In this document: one piece after another, positions 1 through 8,657 of the stretch
Layout: each line of letters starts with the position of its first letter
Position numbering within the stretch: position 1 is the stretch's first letter
From: Streptomyces durocortorensis
Lineage (GTDB): Bacteria; Actinomycetota; Actinomycetes; Streptomycetales; Streptomycetaceae
NCBI RefSeq assembly: GCF_031760065.1
Contig: NZ_CP134500.1
Span: forward strand, 3,100,001-3,164,000
DNA: 64,000 nucleotides
Reading direction: 5' to 3'
The notes under the pieces: model-generated
Database searches by the model: none
The model's input: only the letters and a program-made list of their open reading frames with translations
Told to the model about the DNA's origin: nothing
Translations under genes and position numbers: made by a program

Positions 1-1462
1 GCAATGGGCGACGGTGCGCCAGAACTCCCGCTCCTCCAAGGCACCGGCCTCGTCCAGGATCGCCGCGAGATGGCGGAAGAAGCCGTCGAAGACATCGGCG
101 AAGATCGACAGCAGCCGCATGTCCTCGGGCACGTCGGCCCGAACGCGCTCCACCGCGGCCGGCAGTGCGGTACGGGAGTCCATGACGACGATCTCCTCGG
201 CGATGTCCTTGAACACCGCGCGCACGACGGCGCCGTTCTCGTCGAGGACGAGGATCACGTTCTCGCCGTGCGGCATGAACGCGAGGTCGTAGGCGTAGAA
301 GCTGTGCAGCAACGGGGTGAGGTACGCGTCGAGATACCGGCGCAGCCACTCCTGCGCGCCGAGCCCGGACGAGGCGATCAAAGCCGCCGCCAACGACTCA
401 CCGTCGCGGTCCTGGTGGAGGAGAGCGGCCATCGTGGCCAGCCGCTCTCCCGGGGCCAGCCCGGGCACAGGGCTCTCCCGCCACAGCCCGGCCAGCATCT
501 TCCGGTAGGGCGAGTAGCGGTCGGTGGCGGCCTCGTACTGCGGGCTGCGATAGCCGATCGCGGCGTACTCACGGATGATCGTCAGTCCGGTGGCCGACAG
601 CACCGGGTCCTTGGCGATCAGCTGCGCGAGCCAGTCGTTGATCGCTGGGGTCGCCTCCATGTAGGCCGCCGAGAGTCCGCGCATGAAGCCCATGTTGAGC
701 ACGGAGATGGCGGTCTTGACATAAGAACGCCCGGGGTGAGTGGCGTTGAAGAAGGTGCGCACGGACTGCTGCGGGAGGTAGAGGTCCTCGCCCTCGCCGA
801 GGTGGACGAGGGCGCGGGTGGCCACCTCGCCCGCGAAGGCCACACTGAGCTTGTTCGCCCACTGCCAGGGATGGACCGGGAGGAAGAGGTAGTCACCGGG
901 CTCCAGGCCGAGGCCGGTCAGGACATCCTCGAACCGCGCTCGCTGTCCCCTGCCGAGTTCCCGCTCGACCAGCGTGTCGTAGTCGAGGCCCGCGCACGAG
1001 GTGAAGGTCGTGCGGTCACGGCGGGCAGCCAGCCACACCAGCCGCACGGGGGTGCCGGCCTCGGGCGCGTACCGGTGGAATTCCTCGCTGTCGAAACCTA
1101 TCCGCCCGCTGTTGGCGACGAAGCCGGGGTGGCCCTCGGTCATGCCTGCTTCGAGCGCCTGGAAACCCCGGAGGGCGAGTGCGGCGGCGGACACGGGGGG
1201 GCAGCGAGAGCTTGTAGGCCATCGAGGAGAGGGTGGCGTTCAGCTCCTCCACGTACACGGGGAGCACCTCGTCGCTCAGGCCCAGGGTCCCGCGCAGTTC
1301 GAGGACGAGGTCGACAAGGTCCGGCGGCAGGGCGAGAGGGCCCCGGTGACGGGTGAGAGTCTCCGGGTCGATGTACCAGTGATCGAGCTCCAAGCGGCTT
1401 GCGGAGAAGCGGTACTCCACCGTCCGGTCGTCGGAGCGCACTACGTACCGGCCCTCGCCCAC
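1..1462 (-). pseudogene. IucA/IucC-family NIS siderophore synthetase, frameshifted and cut by the window edge
   Basis: NIS synthetases use ATP to join citrate or dicarboxylate units to amines or alcohols in siderophore assembly, in the cytosol. The reading frame from 1462 gives an N-terminal part containing RSDDRTVEYRF and NATLSSMAYKL. The rest of the protein reads in another frame: MTEGHP, FNATHPGRSYVKTAIS, HGENVILVLDENG, VFKDIAEEIVVMDSRTALP. The two frames join at a run of seven G (1195-1201, C7 on the coding strand). Six C would restore one continuous protein, so this is a one-base insertion or a sequencing error. The in-frame GTG at 1462 is the only conventional start after the upstream gene's stop at 1544, although residues encoded just before it (AERLLVPEAV) look native, so the N-terminus may also be truncated. 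The C-terminus runs off the window. Confidence 0.75.
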
Positions 1463-1543
1463 GGCTTCGGGTACGAGCAGCCGCTCAGCCCGCCACCGGA
1501 AGCCGCACCTGGATGAGCCCGGCGGCTGACCGGCCCCCGCCGG

Positions 1544-2632
1544 TCAGCCGCTCTGCGCGTACTCGACCGTGAGGACGCCGTGCCCGCTGCCGGAGACGAA
1601 GCGGAGCCGCAGCGACGCCCCGTCCGCCGGAACAGCCTCCTCCCCGACCGACTGCCGGGCGGTACGCGCTCCGGGCGCCACTCCGTCACCGGTCTCCGAG
1701 TGGCCGCTCTCCCAACGGGTGGAGGCCCGGATCACGGCTTCACCACCACCTGCCGCGAGGAGACCGTCCACCGCGGCCCGCCACACCGGCGCCACCGTCC
1801 CGGCCCCGGTCGCCGCCCTGCCCCGCTCGATCAGGTTCGTCCGAGGACTGTCGGGGAAGGTGGCCGCGAGACAGTCCGCGCAATCCTTCGGCAGCACGTC
1901 CGCGGCGTCGAGCACCGTCCCGGGTTCCCCGGAAGGCGCTGCCACCCGCGTGAAAGCCTCCGTCACACGAGCCCGCACACGCTCGTCCATGGCGCGCGAC
2001 CAGGCGCGGGCGGCGGCGCCGGAGCGCAGCCGTACGACCTCGACACCCTGCGCTTCAAGCTCCGCGAGCCTGCCCGGCAGTTCCTCGACATGCCGCCGGT
2101 TGGACCGTACGGCCCACCGCAGGACCGAGTTACGGCTGAAGAGCGCACCCCAGCCCTCGCGATTTCCGCCCCACAGCTCGGTACGCAGAACGATCCGCTT
2201 CAGGCTGCGGACGAACAACCGCCGCAGGATCACCGGCAACGGCGGGTTGAGCCAGACGATCAGGTCGGCGCGCGGCCACAGATCGGCGGCGACGCGGTCG
2301 ATGTAGTTGCCGTCGAACAGCCAGCGCGGGCTCTCTGCCTCCGCCAGGACCTTCTTCCGGAACTCCTCGGGCGTCGCCTGCGTCCAGTTGGGCCCGTGCT
2401 GGAACCGGTCGAGCTCGCTGTGGGCGGCACCGATCAGGGCTGCGAGGGGCGCGCCGAGAGTGGACTTTCCCGCCCCGCTCGTCCCGAGCACCACCACGCG
2501 CCCGGGAACCCGATCCGCCGGACCGTCCCCGGCCGCGGCTCCGTCCCCCACCGGCACCTCGCCGGGAACACCCTCCCGGTCACGCCCGCCCATCGCCCGA
2601 CTCTGTCCTTCGCCGCCATTCATCACACGCAT
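1544..2632 (-). CDS. Adenylate-kinase-like (FlaR-type) P-loop ATPase with an uncharacterised C-terminal extension
   Basis: The protein opens with a P-loop, VVLGTSGAGKST, followed by ELDRFQHGPNW, a WLFDGNY segment, a DLIVWL Walker B-like strand and an arginine-rich lid (LFVRSLKRIVLR). These are hallmarks of the topology-modulation/adenylate-kinase-like family, normally about 180-220 aa and of unclear substrate. Here roughly 140 further residues follow after SGAAARAW, with a DCADC cysteine pair and no domain I recognise. ATG codons at 2632 and 2623 are both plausible starts; the frame stays open to 2677. It ends 81 bases before the first usable start of the siderophore synthetase, so the two may be co-transcribed. 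The kinase fold is well supported and the tail is not understood. Confidence 0.7.
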   Translation of the reverse strand: MRVMNGGEGQSRAMGGRDREGVPGEVPVGDGAAAGDGPADRVPGRVVVLGTSGAGKSTLGAPLAALIGAAHSELDRFQHGPNWTQATPEEFRKKVLAEAESPRWLFDGNYIDRVAADLWPRADLIVWLNPPLPVILRRLFVRSLKRIVLRTELWGGNREGWGALFSRNSVLRWAVRSNRRHVEELPGRLAELEAQGVEVVRLRSGAAARAWSRAMDERVRARVTEAFTRVAAPSGEPGTVLDAADVLPKDCADCLAATFPDSPRTNLIERGRAATGAGTVAPVWRAAVDGLLAAGGGEAVIRASTRWESGHSETGDGVAPGARTARQSVGEEAVPADGASLRLRFVSGSGHGVLTVEYAQSG

Positions 2633-2882
2633 TCGCGCCACACTAGCCCGGCCCCCGACACGACGATTCGCGCCCACCGCCCCGTCCCTTCCTTCTCCGG
2701 AGCGAACGCGGCGGTGTCACCGAAGACCGCATGCACGGCACGCTCGCCGTCGGCCTTTCGGGGGTCGCATTCGGTGTGCGACAGCAGCCGGGAGAGCATC
2801 GCGCGGCGGAAGTTCCGCCCTCGAAGCACCGACCACGGCATTCCACCCCGCCCGGAGAGCCCCGGTGAAGATGAAGAACACA

Positions 2883-2917
2883 AAGGCCCAGGTCAGAGGC
2901 TATCTGTCCTGGGCCTT
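2883..2917. terminator. Hairpin beside the partial tRNA-Thr
   Basis: A perfect 10-bp inverted repeat, aaggcccagg / cctgggcctt, surrounds a 15-base loop. It lies just downstream (minus-strand sense) of the tRNA-Thr 3' remnant and matches the position of a factor-independent terminator of a tRNA transcript. A similar hairpin with a different stem sits at 43263-43295 beside the second tRNA fragment. Confidence 0.6.
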
Positions 2918-2921
2918 CACT

Positions 2922-2964
2922 GAGCCGCCTTCGGGATTCGAACCCGAGACCTACGCATCACGAG
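2922..2964 (-). repeat. Partial tRNA-Thr 3' end (attachment-site-like repeat, copy 1)
   Basis: Read on the minus strand, this 43-base segment is the 3' part of a tRNA: anticodon-loop remnant, the anticodon stem 3' strand TGCGT, variable loop, a T-arm with GGGTTCGAATCCC, and the acceptor strand AAGGCGGC. From the family sequence the parent is tRNA-Thr(CGT). The 5' half is absent. The segment matches 43301-43343 with one mismatch (2959) in the same orientation. Tyrosine integrases of actinobacterial elements commonly use tRNA 3' ends as att cores, so this is probably an att scar. Confidence 0.7.
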
Positions 2965-3071
2965 ACCGAGAGCGTCCATGTCAGGCGGTGCCGCCTAGTG
3001 ACGCTTTCCCTGATCAGACCATGTGCGACAGGTTCCCCCGTACAGCCTCGTGCTGACTCGTCCAAAGGCGT

Positions 3072-3093
3072 CTGTCCACCGGCTGTCCACCGG
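3072..3093 (+). repeat. GTCCACCGG direct-repeat motif, copy next to att 1
   Basis: CTGTCCACCGG occurs twice in tandem here. The same tandem, 22 bases identical, recurs at 43077-43098 near the second tRNA fragment, and a diverged version lies at 42706-42730. Association with both att-like sites suggests these are parts of the ends of related integrated elements. Confidence 0.5.
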
Positions 3094-3225
3094 AGCGCGT
3101 CTCCGTTGGGCTATCAGCGACCATCTGCTTGCGCTGGTGGAGCGGCCGATGCGGGTCACCGTGCGCCGTCCGATGTACTTGTTAGGTCCTTACAACCGCC
3201 GCACGCGCTCCAGGCGATAGTCCGT

Positions 3226-3715
3226 TCCGTGGGCGCGCGAACCGATCGGGACACCTGGGTGCGGGTTGAGCGGCGCCGCGTGGACAAGATCGGCGAGCAG
3301 GGGTGGAACGGCACTGAACGTGTCGCTCGTCTGACTGGCGTCGCGCAGCCCGAGTGGCAGGCGTGCGTGGTGTGGCGGGACGCCGGCGAGGACGCGATGT
3401 GGCGCGCTGACGAGACCGGGCTCTTGCCCGGCGGCCCCATCGGCACCGCCGTGCTGAGCGAAGACCCCGACCTCCCGGACGCATGGTGACGCGCGTTCAA
3501 CTCCTCGCTGGATGCTCTCGCCGGACACCGAGACCATCACGCAGGCCCTGGTCACCGAGACCATCCATGGCGCGTTCCCCGGCTCACCGTTGAGCAGTGG
3601 GTACCGGCCCACGCGGACTTGAATTGGGCCAACATGAGCGCGCCGAAGTTCTCTCTTCGGCTGGGAAGACTGAGGGAACGCGCCGCGCGGACTGGATTCC
3701 GCGTCGCTGTGGGTG
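3226..3715 (+). pseudogene. Aminoglycoside-phosphotransferase-like remnant
   Basis: Several frames together spell parts of the Streptomyces phosphotransferase (APH-like) family: GARTDRDTWVRVERRR, WNGTERVARLTGVAQPEW, MWRADETGLLPG, then in other frames ETITQALVTETIHGAFPG, EQWVPAHADLNWANM and an FGWED segment followed by APRGLDSASLW. HADLNW corresponds to the kinase catalytic loop (HxDxxxxN) and WED to the metal-binding region. Frameshifts and an in-frame stop after WED make it non-functional. It lies between the att-like repeat and the first MocR gene, and it merges into a second, unrelated remnant. Confidence 0.6.
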
Positions 3716-3734
3716 AGCCCGAGGTGCAGGCAGC

Positions 3735-4106
3735 GGAGCTTCCGGCTTCCAACGGCATCGGGACCGCGCGGGCGCTCGCACGGATGTACGCGGCGTTGAT
3801 CGGAGAGGTGGATGGCGTACGTCTGCTCACCCCGGGCACCCTGACGCCGGCGGCTAACGAGCAGGCTGCCGGGATGGACCGCGTGCTGATGGCGCCGAGC
3901 CGATTCAGCTCCGGATACCAATTGCCCACCGAGGACAACCCCATGGACCGCGTGCCTTCGGTCACAACGGCCGCGGCGGCTCCCTCGGCTTCGCCGATCC
4001 GGAGCTTGGTGTCGCCTTCGGCTACGCCATGAACCACATCATCAGTGGCGCCGACGACGTGCGCGCGACGCCGCTGGTCGACGCGGTGCTCACGTCACTG
4101 ACGTGA
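3735..4106 (+). pseudogene. Serine beta-lactamase/esterase-family C-terminal remnant
   Basis: One frame gives NGIGTARALARMYAALIGEV, LTPGTLTPAANEQ and RFSSGYQLPTEDNPM. A second frame continues with FGHNGRGGSLGFADPELG, VAFGYAMNHI and the terminal VDAVLTSLT. Together this is the C-terminal third of a class C-type serine hydrolase (EstB/LACTB-like); HNGRGG corresponds to the H/K-x-G motif near the active site. The N-terminal part with the SxxK serine is missing, and the reading frame changes near 3950. It is fused directly to the phosphotransferase remnant, a junction produced by deletion. Confidence 0.6.
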
Positions 4107-4224
4107 TGGCGTGGCGGCGGACCCACCCCGACCAGCCCAAGCGTGCCGACGTGGCCTCGACGGCCCCCTCCCGCGGCATCGTGGCAGACTCGTCAGCGCT
4201 GACGGGGGGACTGAGGGGGACAAC

Positions 4225-5760
4225 GTGGGGTCGTCGGAGCTGCTCATCGTCCTGGATCGGGAGAGTGGCACGTCCTTGCAGCAGCAGGTGTGCGATCAGG
4301 TGACGGTGCTGGTGCGGTCGGGGCAGCTGCGGCCCGGGGACTCCGTGCCCGCGTCCCGGGAGCTCGCCCTTCAGCTCGGGGTCTCGCGGACCGTGGTCAC
4401 TCGGGCCTATGAACTGCTGCGGGCCCACGGCATTCTCACCGCCCGGCGCGGGTCCGGGACCCGGGTCGCCGGGCTGGCGGGCGGGGCAAAGGCCGGTGTC
4501 CGGCGGGCGGTGCCCGCGGCGCTCGCCCCGCAGCCGCCGAGGTCGACGGACGAGGGCCACTCCCTGTGGCAGCCGTGGGAGCCCGCGCCCACCTACCGTC
4601 CGGGCACCGCCCTCGACTTCCGGCACGGCACGCCCGCGCTCGCCGACTTCCCCGTGACGCGCTGGCTCCAGTCGCTCCAGGAGGCGTACGGCAGGGCCGA
4701 CGCCGCCGCGCTCGGCTATGGACCGGCCGAGGGCTCTCCCAGGCTGCGTACGGAGATCGCCACGCTGGTGCGGCAGAGCCGCGCCCTGGACGCGTCCGTC
4801 GGCCGGATCATGGTCACCGGCGGCGCCACCCAGGCCATGGACATCCTCGTCAGGATGCTGGTGAAGCCGGGTGACGTGGTCGTCATCGAGGACCCGAGCC
4901 ACACCGTGCTGCGGCAGGTCTTCGGCTGCTCCGAGGCCACCGTGGTGCCCGTACCAGTGGACGAGCAGGGGCTGCGGGTCGGTGACATCGACGCGTGTGT
5001 GCGGGCGCAGGGGCACGACCCGGCGCGGGTCAGACTGGTGTACGTGACGCCGTCGCACCAGTTTCCGACCGGTTTCATCATGTCCGAGGAGCGTCGGCGC
5101 GCCCTGCTCGATTGGGCCTACGAGCGCGGCGCGACGATCCTGGAGGACGACTACCACAACGAGTTCACCTTCACCGCCGAGCGCCTGCCCGCCCTGGCCG
5201 CCGCCCGGCACCGGGACACCGTCGTCTACGTCGGCAGTTTCAGCAAGACGCTCTTCCCCGCGCTGCGGATCGGGTACGCGATCCTCCCGCCGCACCTCGT
5301 GCAGCCCTTCCTCGGCGTCAAGTGGATCACCGACCGGCTGACGCCCACCGTCGACCAGGACGCGCTCGCCCACTTCATCGCGACCGGCGCCTACACCCGC
5401 CACATCAGCCGGATGACCCGGCTGTACCGGCAGCGCAGGAGCCGCCTCATCGAGGTCCTGCTCGAACACTTCGGCTCCGAGGTGCGCATCTCCGGCGAGG
5501 CGGCGGGCCTGCACATCCTGGTCACGCTCACCGGCACGCGCGGCGCGACGGAGGCCGAGATCGCCCGGCGCGCGGCCGGACGCGGGGTGCGGATCTACCC
5601 CGCGTCCGGCTACTTCGTACGGGAGTTGCCGGACGAGCCAACATTCCTGGTCGGGTACGCGGCCCTGACCACCGCCCGCATCACCGAAGGCGTCGCGCTG
5701 TTGGCCGCCGTCGTGCGGGAGGTCAGGGACGCGTCGGCCGCGCGGATCCCGCCGGGGTGA
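4225..5760 (+). CDS. MocR-type GntR/aminotransferase transcriptional regulator
   Basis: 511 aa. An N-terminal GntR winged helix (LQQQVCDQVTVLVRSGQLRP, VPASRELALQLGVSRTVVT, RRGSGTRV) precedes a fold-type I aminotransferase-like domain with the PLP lysine in SFSKTLFPALRIGY. The GTG at 4225 gives the family-like start and follows a purine-rich GAGGGGGA. MocR proteins use PLP or an amino-acid/PLP adduct as effector and normally regulate neighbouring genes. This gene converges on the biosynthetic cluster, its 3' end overlapping the UbiD gene by 38 bases. A second MocR gene sits at the other end of the cluster, so one or both probably control it. Confidence 0.9.
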   Translation: MGSSELLIVLDRESGTSLQQQVCDQVTVLVRSGQLRPGDSVPASRELALQLGVSRTVVTRAYELLRAHGILTARRGSGTRVAGLAGGAKAGVRRAVPAALAPQPPRSTDEGHSLWQPWEPAPTYRPGTALDFRHGTPALADFPVTRWLQSLQEAYGRADAAALGYGPAEGSPRLRTEIATLVRQSRALDASVGRIMVTGGATQAMDILVRMLVKPGDVVVIEDPSHTVLRQVFGCSEATVVPVPVDEQGLRVGDIDACVRAQGHDPARVRLVYVTPSHQFPTGFIMSEERRRALLDWAYERGATILEDDYHNEFTFTAERLPALAAARHRDTVVYVGSFSKTLFPALRIGYAILPPHLVQPFLGVKWITDRLTPTVDQDALAHFIATGAYTRHISRMTRLYRQRRSRLIEVLLEHFGSEVRISGEAAGLHILVTLTGTRGATEAEIARRAAGRGVRIYPASGYFVRELPDEPTFLVGYAALTTARITEGVALLAAVVREVRDASAARIPPG

Positions 5761-7171
5761 AGCGGGGGCGGTGAAAACGGTCCCGCTGAGCGTGCGGCAC
5801 GGTGCAGTCGAAGACCACCTTGGCCGTGCGGCCGTCCGCCGAGAGGGCCGGGGAGTAGGCGGTGGACTGCGTCGGGTCGAGCGGGAAGCCCTCCCTGTCC
5901 GGCAGCACCACGACATCCCGGTCCGCCTGCATGCGTGTGGTCATCGCCCACCACAGGTCCTCGTCGGACTCCAGGTCGACGTCCTCGTCGACCGAGACAA
6001 CCATCTTGGCCATCCGGAAATCCTCAAGGACCGACTCCGAGGCCTTGCGCACCACTTCGTCGTCGGCCGCCGAGCGCTTGTGGAACCACTGGAGCACCAC
6101 CATGAGCTGGCCGCCGCCCGCCGTGTGGCAGTGCACGGACTTCACCGGGGCGTCCCACTCCCGCAGCCGACCCAGCACCGCCGCCTCCATCCCGAAGCCG
6201 AGCAGCACCGACTGTTCGTGACCGGGCCCCGAGACGGCTTGGAGGATGGCGCCGTCGCGTGCGGTGATCCCGGTGATTCGGACGGTCGGCAGCGCGGGGT
6301 GCGCCCGGCCCTGGTAGCCGAGGAACTCCGGGGTGGCGGCGGTCCCGCGCAGATTCTCCGGCGCCAGGTCGGGCAGGAGCTCGCCTTCAAGGACGTACTC
6401 GGCGTCCGCGACGTACTCCGCGTCCACGGTGCGGCACCGCGCGAGCTCCACCGGCGCTCCGCCCAGCGCACCCGCCACCGCGAGCTCGTCGAGCCCGGTG
6501 GGAACGAGGGAGGTCGGGCAGCAGGAGGAGAGCAGCACGGCGGGGCCGAGACCCAGGTGGATGGCGACGGGCAGCGGACAGCCCGCCCGCAGCGCCGACC
6601 GGTACGCCGCCTCCAGGTCGCGCCCCGGCACCATCCAGAGGGTGAGCAGGTCGGGGCCCTGCACGCACATCCGGTGGATGGAGAGGTTGCGTACGCCGGT
6701 CTCCGGGTCGGTCGCGAGGACCGCGCCGAGGGTCAGGTACGGGCCCGCGTCCTCGTCGGTGAGGACCGGCACCGGGAGCGCGGTAAGGTCCGGCGGGAGC
6801 ACGACCCGGGCGGGCTCCCTGCCCTCCCTGGCCCGGACCGGCGGCACCGGCGCGGCGACCGCGTCCAGCAGCTGGTGCGGCAGCCGCGCCGGGGTGGTGC
6901 CGAGGAGGGCGGCGGCCCGGCGGCGGGTGCCGTACAGGCCCATGAGCACGGCCCGCGCTTCGGCGCCCGCACCGCTGGGCGTGACCCGCTCGTACATGAC
7001 GGCGGGGCCGGGGCCCGTGGGCGGGGGCGCCGGGGCACCCGCCCACTTCGCGTAGTGCCCGGAAACCCCGAACCTGGCCGGGACCTCCTCCCGCACCCGG
7101 ACCAGCTGGCCGGGCATCAGGTCGAGTCCGGCCAGCACGGTGCGCAGGTCGGCGGGGCTGCGGCGCGTCAC
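5723..7171 (-). CDS. UbiD-family prenylated-FMN decarboxylase
   Basis: 482 aa, typical of UbiD enzymes, which decarboxylate aromatic or unsaturated acids with prFMN and Mn2+. Recognisable segments are HRMCVQGPDLLTLW, LGLGPAVLL, GMEAAVLGRL and, near the C-terminus, AKMVVSVDEDVDLESDEDLWWAM, which carries the acidic residues of the active-site region. No UbiX prenyltransferase is present, so prFMN must come from elsewhere in the genome. The GTG start overlaps the chorismate mutase stop (GTGA), showing translational coupling. In this cluster it could decarboxylate a chorismate- or prephenate-derived acid, which is inference. Confidence 0.85.
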   Translation of the reverse strand: MTRRSPADLRTVLAGLDLMPGQLVRVREEVPARFGVSGHYAKWAGAPAPPPTGPGPAVMYERVTPSGAGAEARAVLMGLYGTRRRAAALLGTTPARLPHQLLDAVAAPVPPVRAREGREPARVVLPPDLTALPVPVLTDEDAGPYLTLGAVLATDPETGVRNLSIHRMCVQGPDLLTLWMVPGRDLEAAYRSALRAGCPLPVAIHLGLGPAVLLSSCCPTSLVPTGLDELAVAGALGGAPVELARCRTVDAEYVADAEYVLEGELLPDLAPENLRGTAATPEFLGYQGRAHPALPTVRITGITARDGAILQAVSGPGHEQSVLLGFGMEAAVLGRLREWDAPVKSVHCHTAGGGQLMVVLQWFHKRSAADDEVVRKASESVLEDFRMAKMVVSVDEDVDLESDEDLWWAMTTRMQADRDVVVLPDREGFPLDPTQSTAYSPALSADGRTAKVVFDCTVPHAQRDRFHRPRFTPAGSARPTRP

Positions 7172-7503
7172 GCGGCACCCTCCGCCGAGGCCGGGCCCGA
7201 TGCCGCGTGCCGCTCGGCGAGCCGCCGCATCTGGAGTTCGGTCAGCTCGGCGATGAGCGTGCGGTAGGCGGCCTCGGCGATGCCCGGGGGCATGCCCTCC
7301 TCCTCGGCGAGGCGGCGCACCTTGGCGATGACCTGTTCCACCCGCCCCGGCGAACGCACGGTCTCCTCGTCGCGCTTGAACTCCGTCAGCTCCCGCACCA
7401 CGGCGGTGCGCCGCGCGAGCAGTCCGACGATCTGCCGGTCCAGCGCGTCGATGGACTCACGCAGCTCCTCGATGCGCGCGGCGCCCGTCGTCTCCTCGGT
7501 CAT
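7168..7503 (-). CDS. AroQ-type chorismate mutase
   Basis: 111 aa, the size of a monofunctional AroQ (type II) chorismate mutase, which converts chorismate to prephenate. The helical pattern RIEELRESIDALDRQIVGLL, RRTAVVRELTEFKR and SPGRVEQVIAKVRRLAEE contains the expected arginines and lysine. Its ATG overlaps the cupin stop (ATGA), and its own stop overlaps the UbiD start. A second, cluster-located chorismate mutase normally signals that prephenate feeds a secondary pathway. An isochorismate-pyruvate lyase, which has the same fold, cannot be excluded from sequence alone. Confidence 0.85.
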   Translation of the reverse strand: MTEETTGAARIEELRESIDALDRQIVGLLARRTAVVRELTEFKRDEETVRSPGRVEQVIAKVRRLAEEEGMPPGIAEAAYRTLIAELTELQMRRLAERHAASGPASAEGAA

Positions 7504-7847
7504 GCCGCGGGCACCTGGTCGACGACGTACACGACGGTCGGCTCGCTGTCGGAACCCTGCGAGCGGTGCCGCTCGTCGCCGGGAATCACGAAGCCCATGC
7601 CGGGACGGCAGGGCACCGACCGGTTGTCGAAGTGGATCGTGAACTCGCCCTGGAGCACATAGCCCTGGTGGCCGCGCTCGCACCAGTGCTCCTCGTTGAA
7701 GCCCGCGGGCAGTTCGAGCAGGCGTACGCGCAGGCCGCCGGTGTACGCGAGCTTCACGCGTCCCTCAGCGCCGGGCTTGTCCCACTTCTCCCAGGGAATG
7801 TCGTCGAAGTCGATCCCGACGACGGCAGGGGCGGTCGTTGCGGTCAT
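7500..7847 (-). CDS. Small single-domain cupin
   Basis: 115 aa. The cupin motifs are visible: motif 1 around EEHWCERGHQGYVLQGEF (metal-binding His/Glu candidates) and motif 2 in PGMGFVIPGDERH. Small cupins act as isomerases, dioxygenases or sugar epimerases. In the bacilysin pathway a (double-domain) cupin, BacB, isomerises a prephenate-derived product, which makes an isomerase role attractive here. An alternative ATG lies at 7859, but AAGGAT is better spaced for 7847. Its stop overlaps the chorismate mutase start by 4 bases. Confidence 0.75.
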   Translation of the reverse strand: MTATTAPAVVGIDFDDIPWEKWDKPGAEGRVKLAYTGGLRVRLLELPAGFNEEHWCERGHQGYVLQGEFTIHFDNRSVPCRPGMGFVIPGDERHRSQGSDSEPTVVYVVDQVPAA

Positions 7848-7912
7848 GGGCGTATCCATCCTTAGATTGCGGCCAGGGCAGGCCCAGCCAGTCGGGCCAG
7901 TTGAGGTGGTGG

Positions 7913-8584
7913 TCAGGTCAGCGAGTGGGCCCGCGCGACCCGTTCGTTGCGGTCGTCCGGCTGGAGCACCGGTTCGCCGGTCTCCGCCTGGTGCCTGCGC
8001 AGCAGCAGCGTCATGTCGATCATGCGGTGGACCATCCGCTCCAGGGCGTCCAGGCCCTCGGCGTCGGTGAGGCCCGGTTCCCTGGCGGCGTTGCGCAGCA
8101 TGGCGGGGAACCCGCTGCCCACCAGGATCATCCGGTTGAGCAGCAGATTGTCGACGAGCTGGGCGTGCACGGAGGCGTCGCTGTAGCGGCGGCTCGTGAC
8201 GATGATCCCGCCGACCTTGTTGGCCAGCGGACGGTCGAAGCGCAGGAATCCGACGCCCGCCCGCTCGATGAAGATCTGCATGAGATGGGCCAGGCCGAAG
8301 CCGTGCACGGGCACGGCGTAGACGATGCCGTCGGCCCGCTTCATCTCCTCGACGATGCCGGGCACGTCGTCCCGCAGCCCGCACGGGACGGTCCGCGCGT
8401 TGCAGTTGCCGCACGGGCTGCACGGCGAGATGCGGTGGTCGCGCAGGTGGATCGTGCGGAACTCGACCCCACGCTTCTCCGCAAGCTCGCCCGCGTAGTC
8501 GAGTGCGAGATCGGTGTTGCCGCCGGGTCTCTCGGACCCCGATATCCCGAGAATGACCGGCCGTGTGCCTTGCGTGTCCAGCAT
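7913..8584 (-). CDS. NAD(P)H-dependent FMN reductase / flavodoxin-fold oxidoreductase
   Basis: 223 aa. ILGISGSERPGGNTDLALDY is the phosphate-binding loop of the NADPH-dependent FMN reductase/iron-sulfur flavoprotein family. It is followed by SPCGNC...CGLRDD cysteines and VYAVPVHGFGLAHLMQIFIER. It may reduce a pathway intermediate or supply reduced flavin. The arrangement beside UbiD is noted, but UbiD needs prenylated FMN, not merely reduced FMN. The ATG at 8584 is preceded by GGGGGAAG. It ends 65 bases before the cupin start. Confidence 0.8.
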   Translation of the reverse strand: MLDTQGTRPVILGISGSERPGGNTDLALDYAGELAEKRGVEFRTIHLRDHRISPCSPCGNCNARTVPCGLRDDVPGIVEEMKRADGIVYAVPVHGFGLAHLMQIFIERAGVGFLRFDRPLANKVGGIIVTSRRYSDASVHAQLVDNLLLNRMILVGSGFPAMLRNAAREPGLTDAEGLDALERMVHRMIDMTLLLRRHQAETGEPVLQPDDRNERVARAHSLT

Positions 8585-8657
8585 GAACTTCCCCCAGAAC
8601 TCATGTTGTCCAGAGGCGGGGCCTCGGACGGCCCCGCCCTCCCTCCCCCCGCGCGGC

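Noticed and set aside
4..1356. 450-codon plus-strand open frame
   Set aside because: It is antisense to the siderophore synthetase; its product is low-complexity Arg/Gly/Val-rich and matches no family, as expected for a GC-rich shadow frame.
2922..2964. Complete tRNA gene
   Set aside because: Only the 3' half is present; no D-arm or 5' acceptor strand follows on the minus strand. The same holds for 43301-43343.
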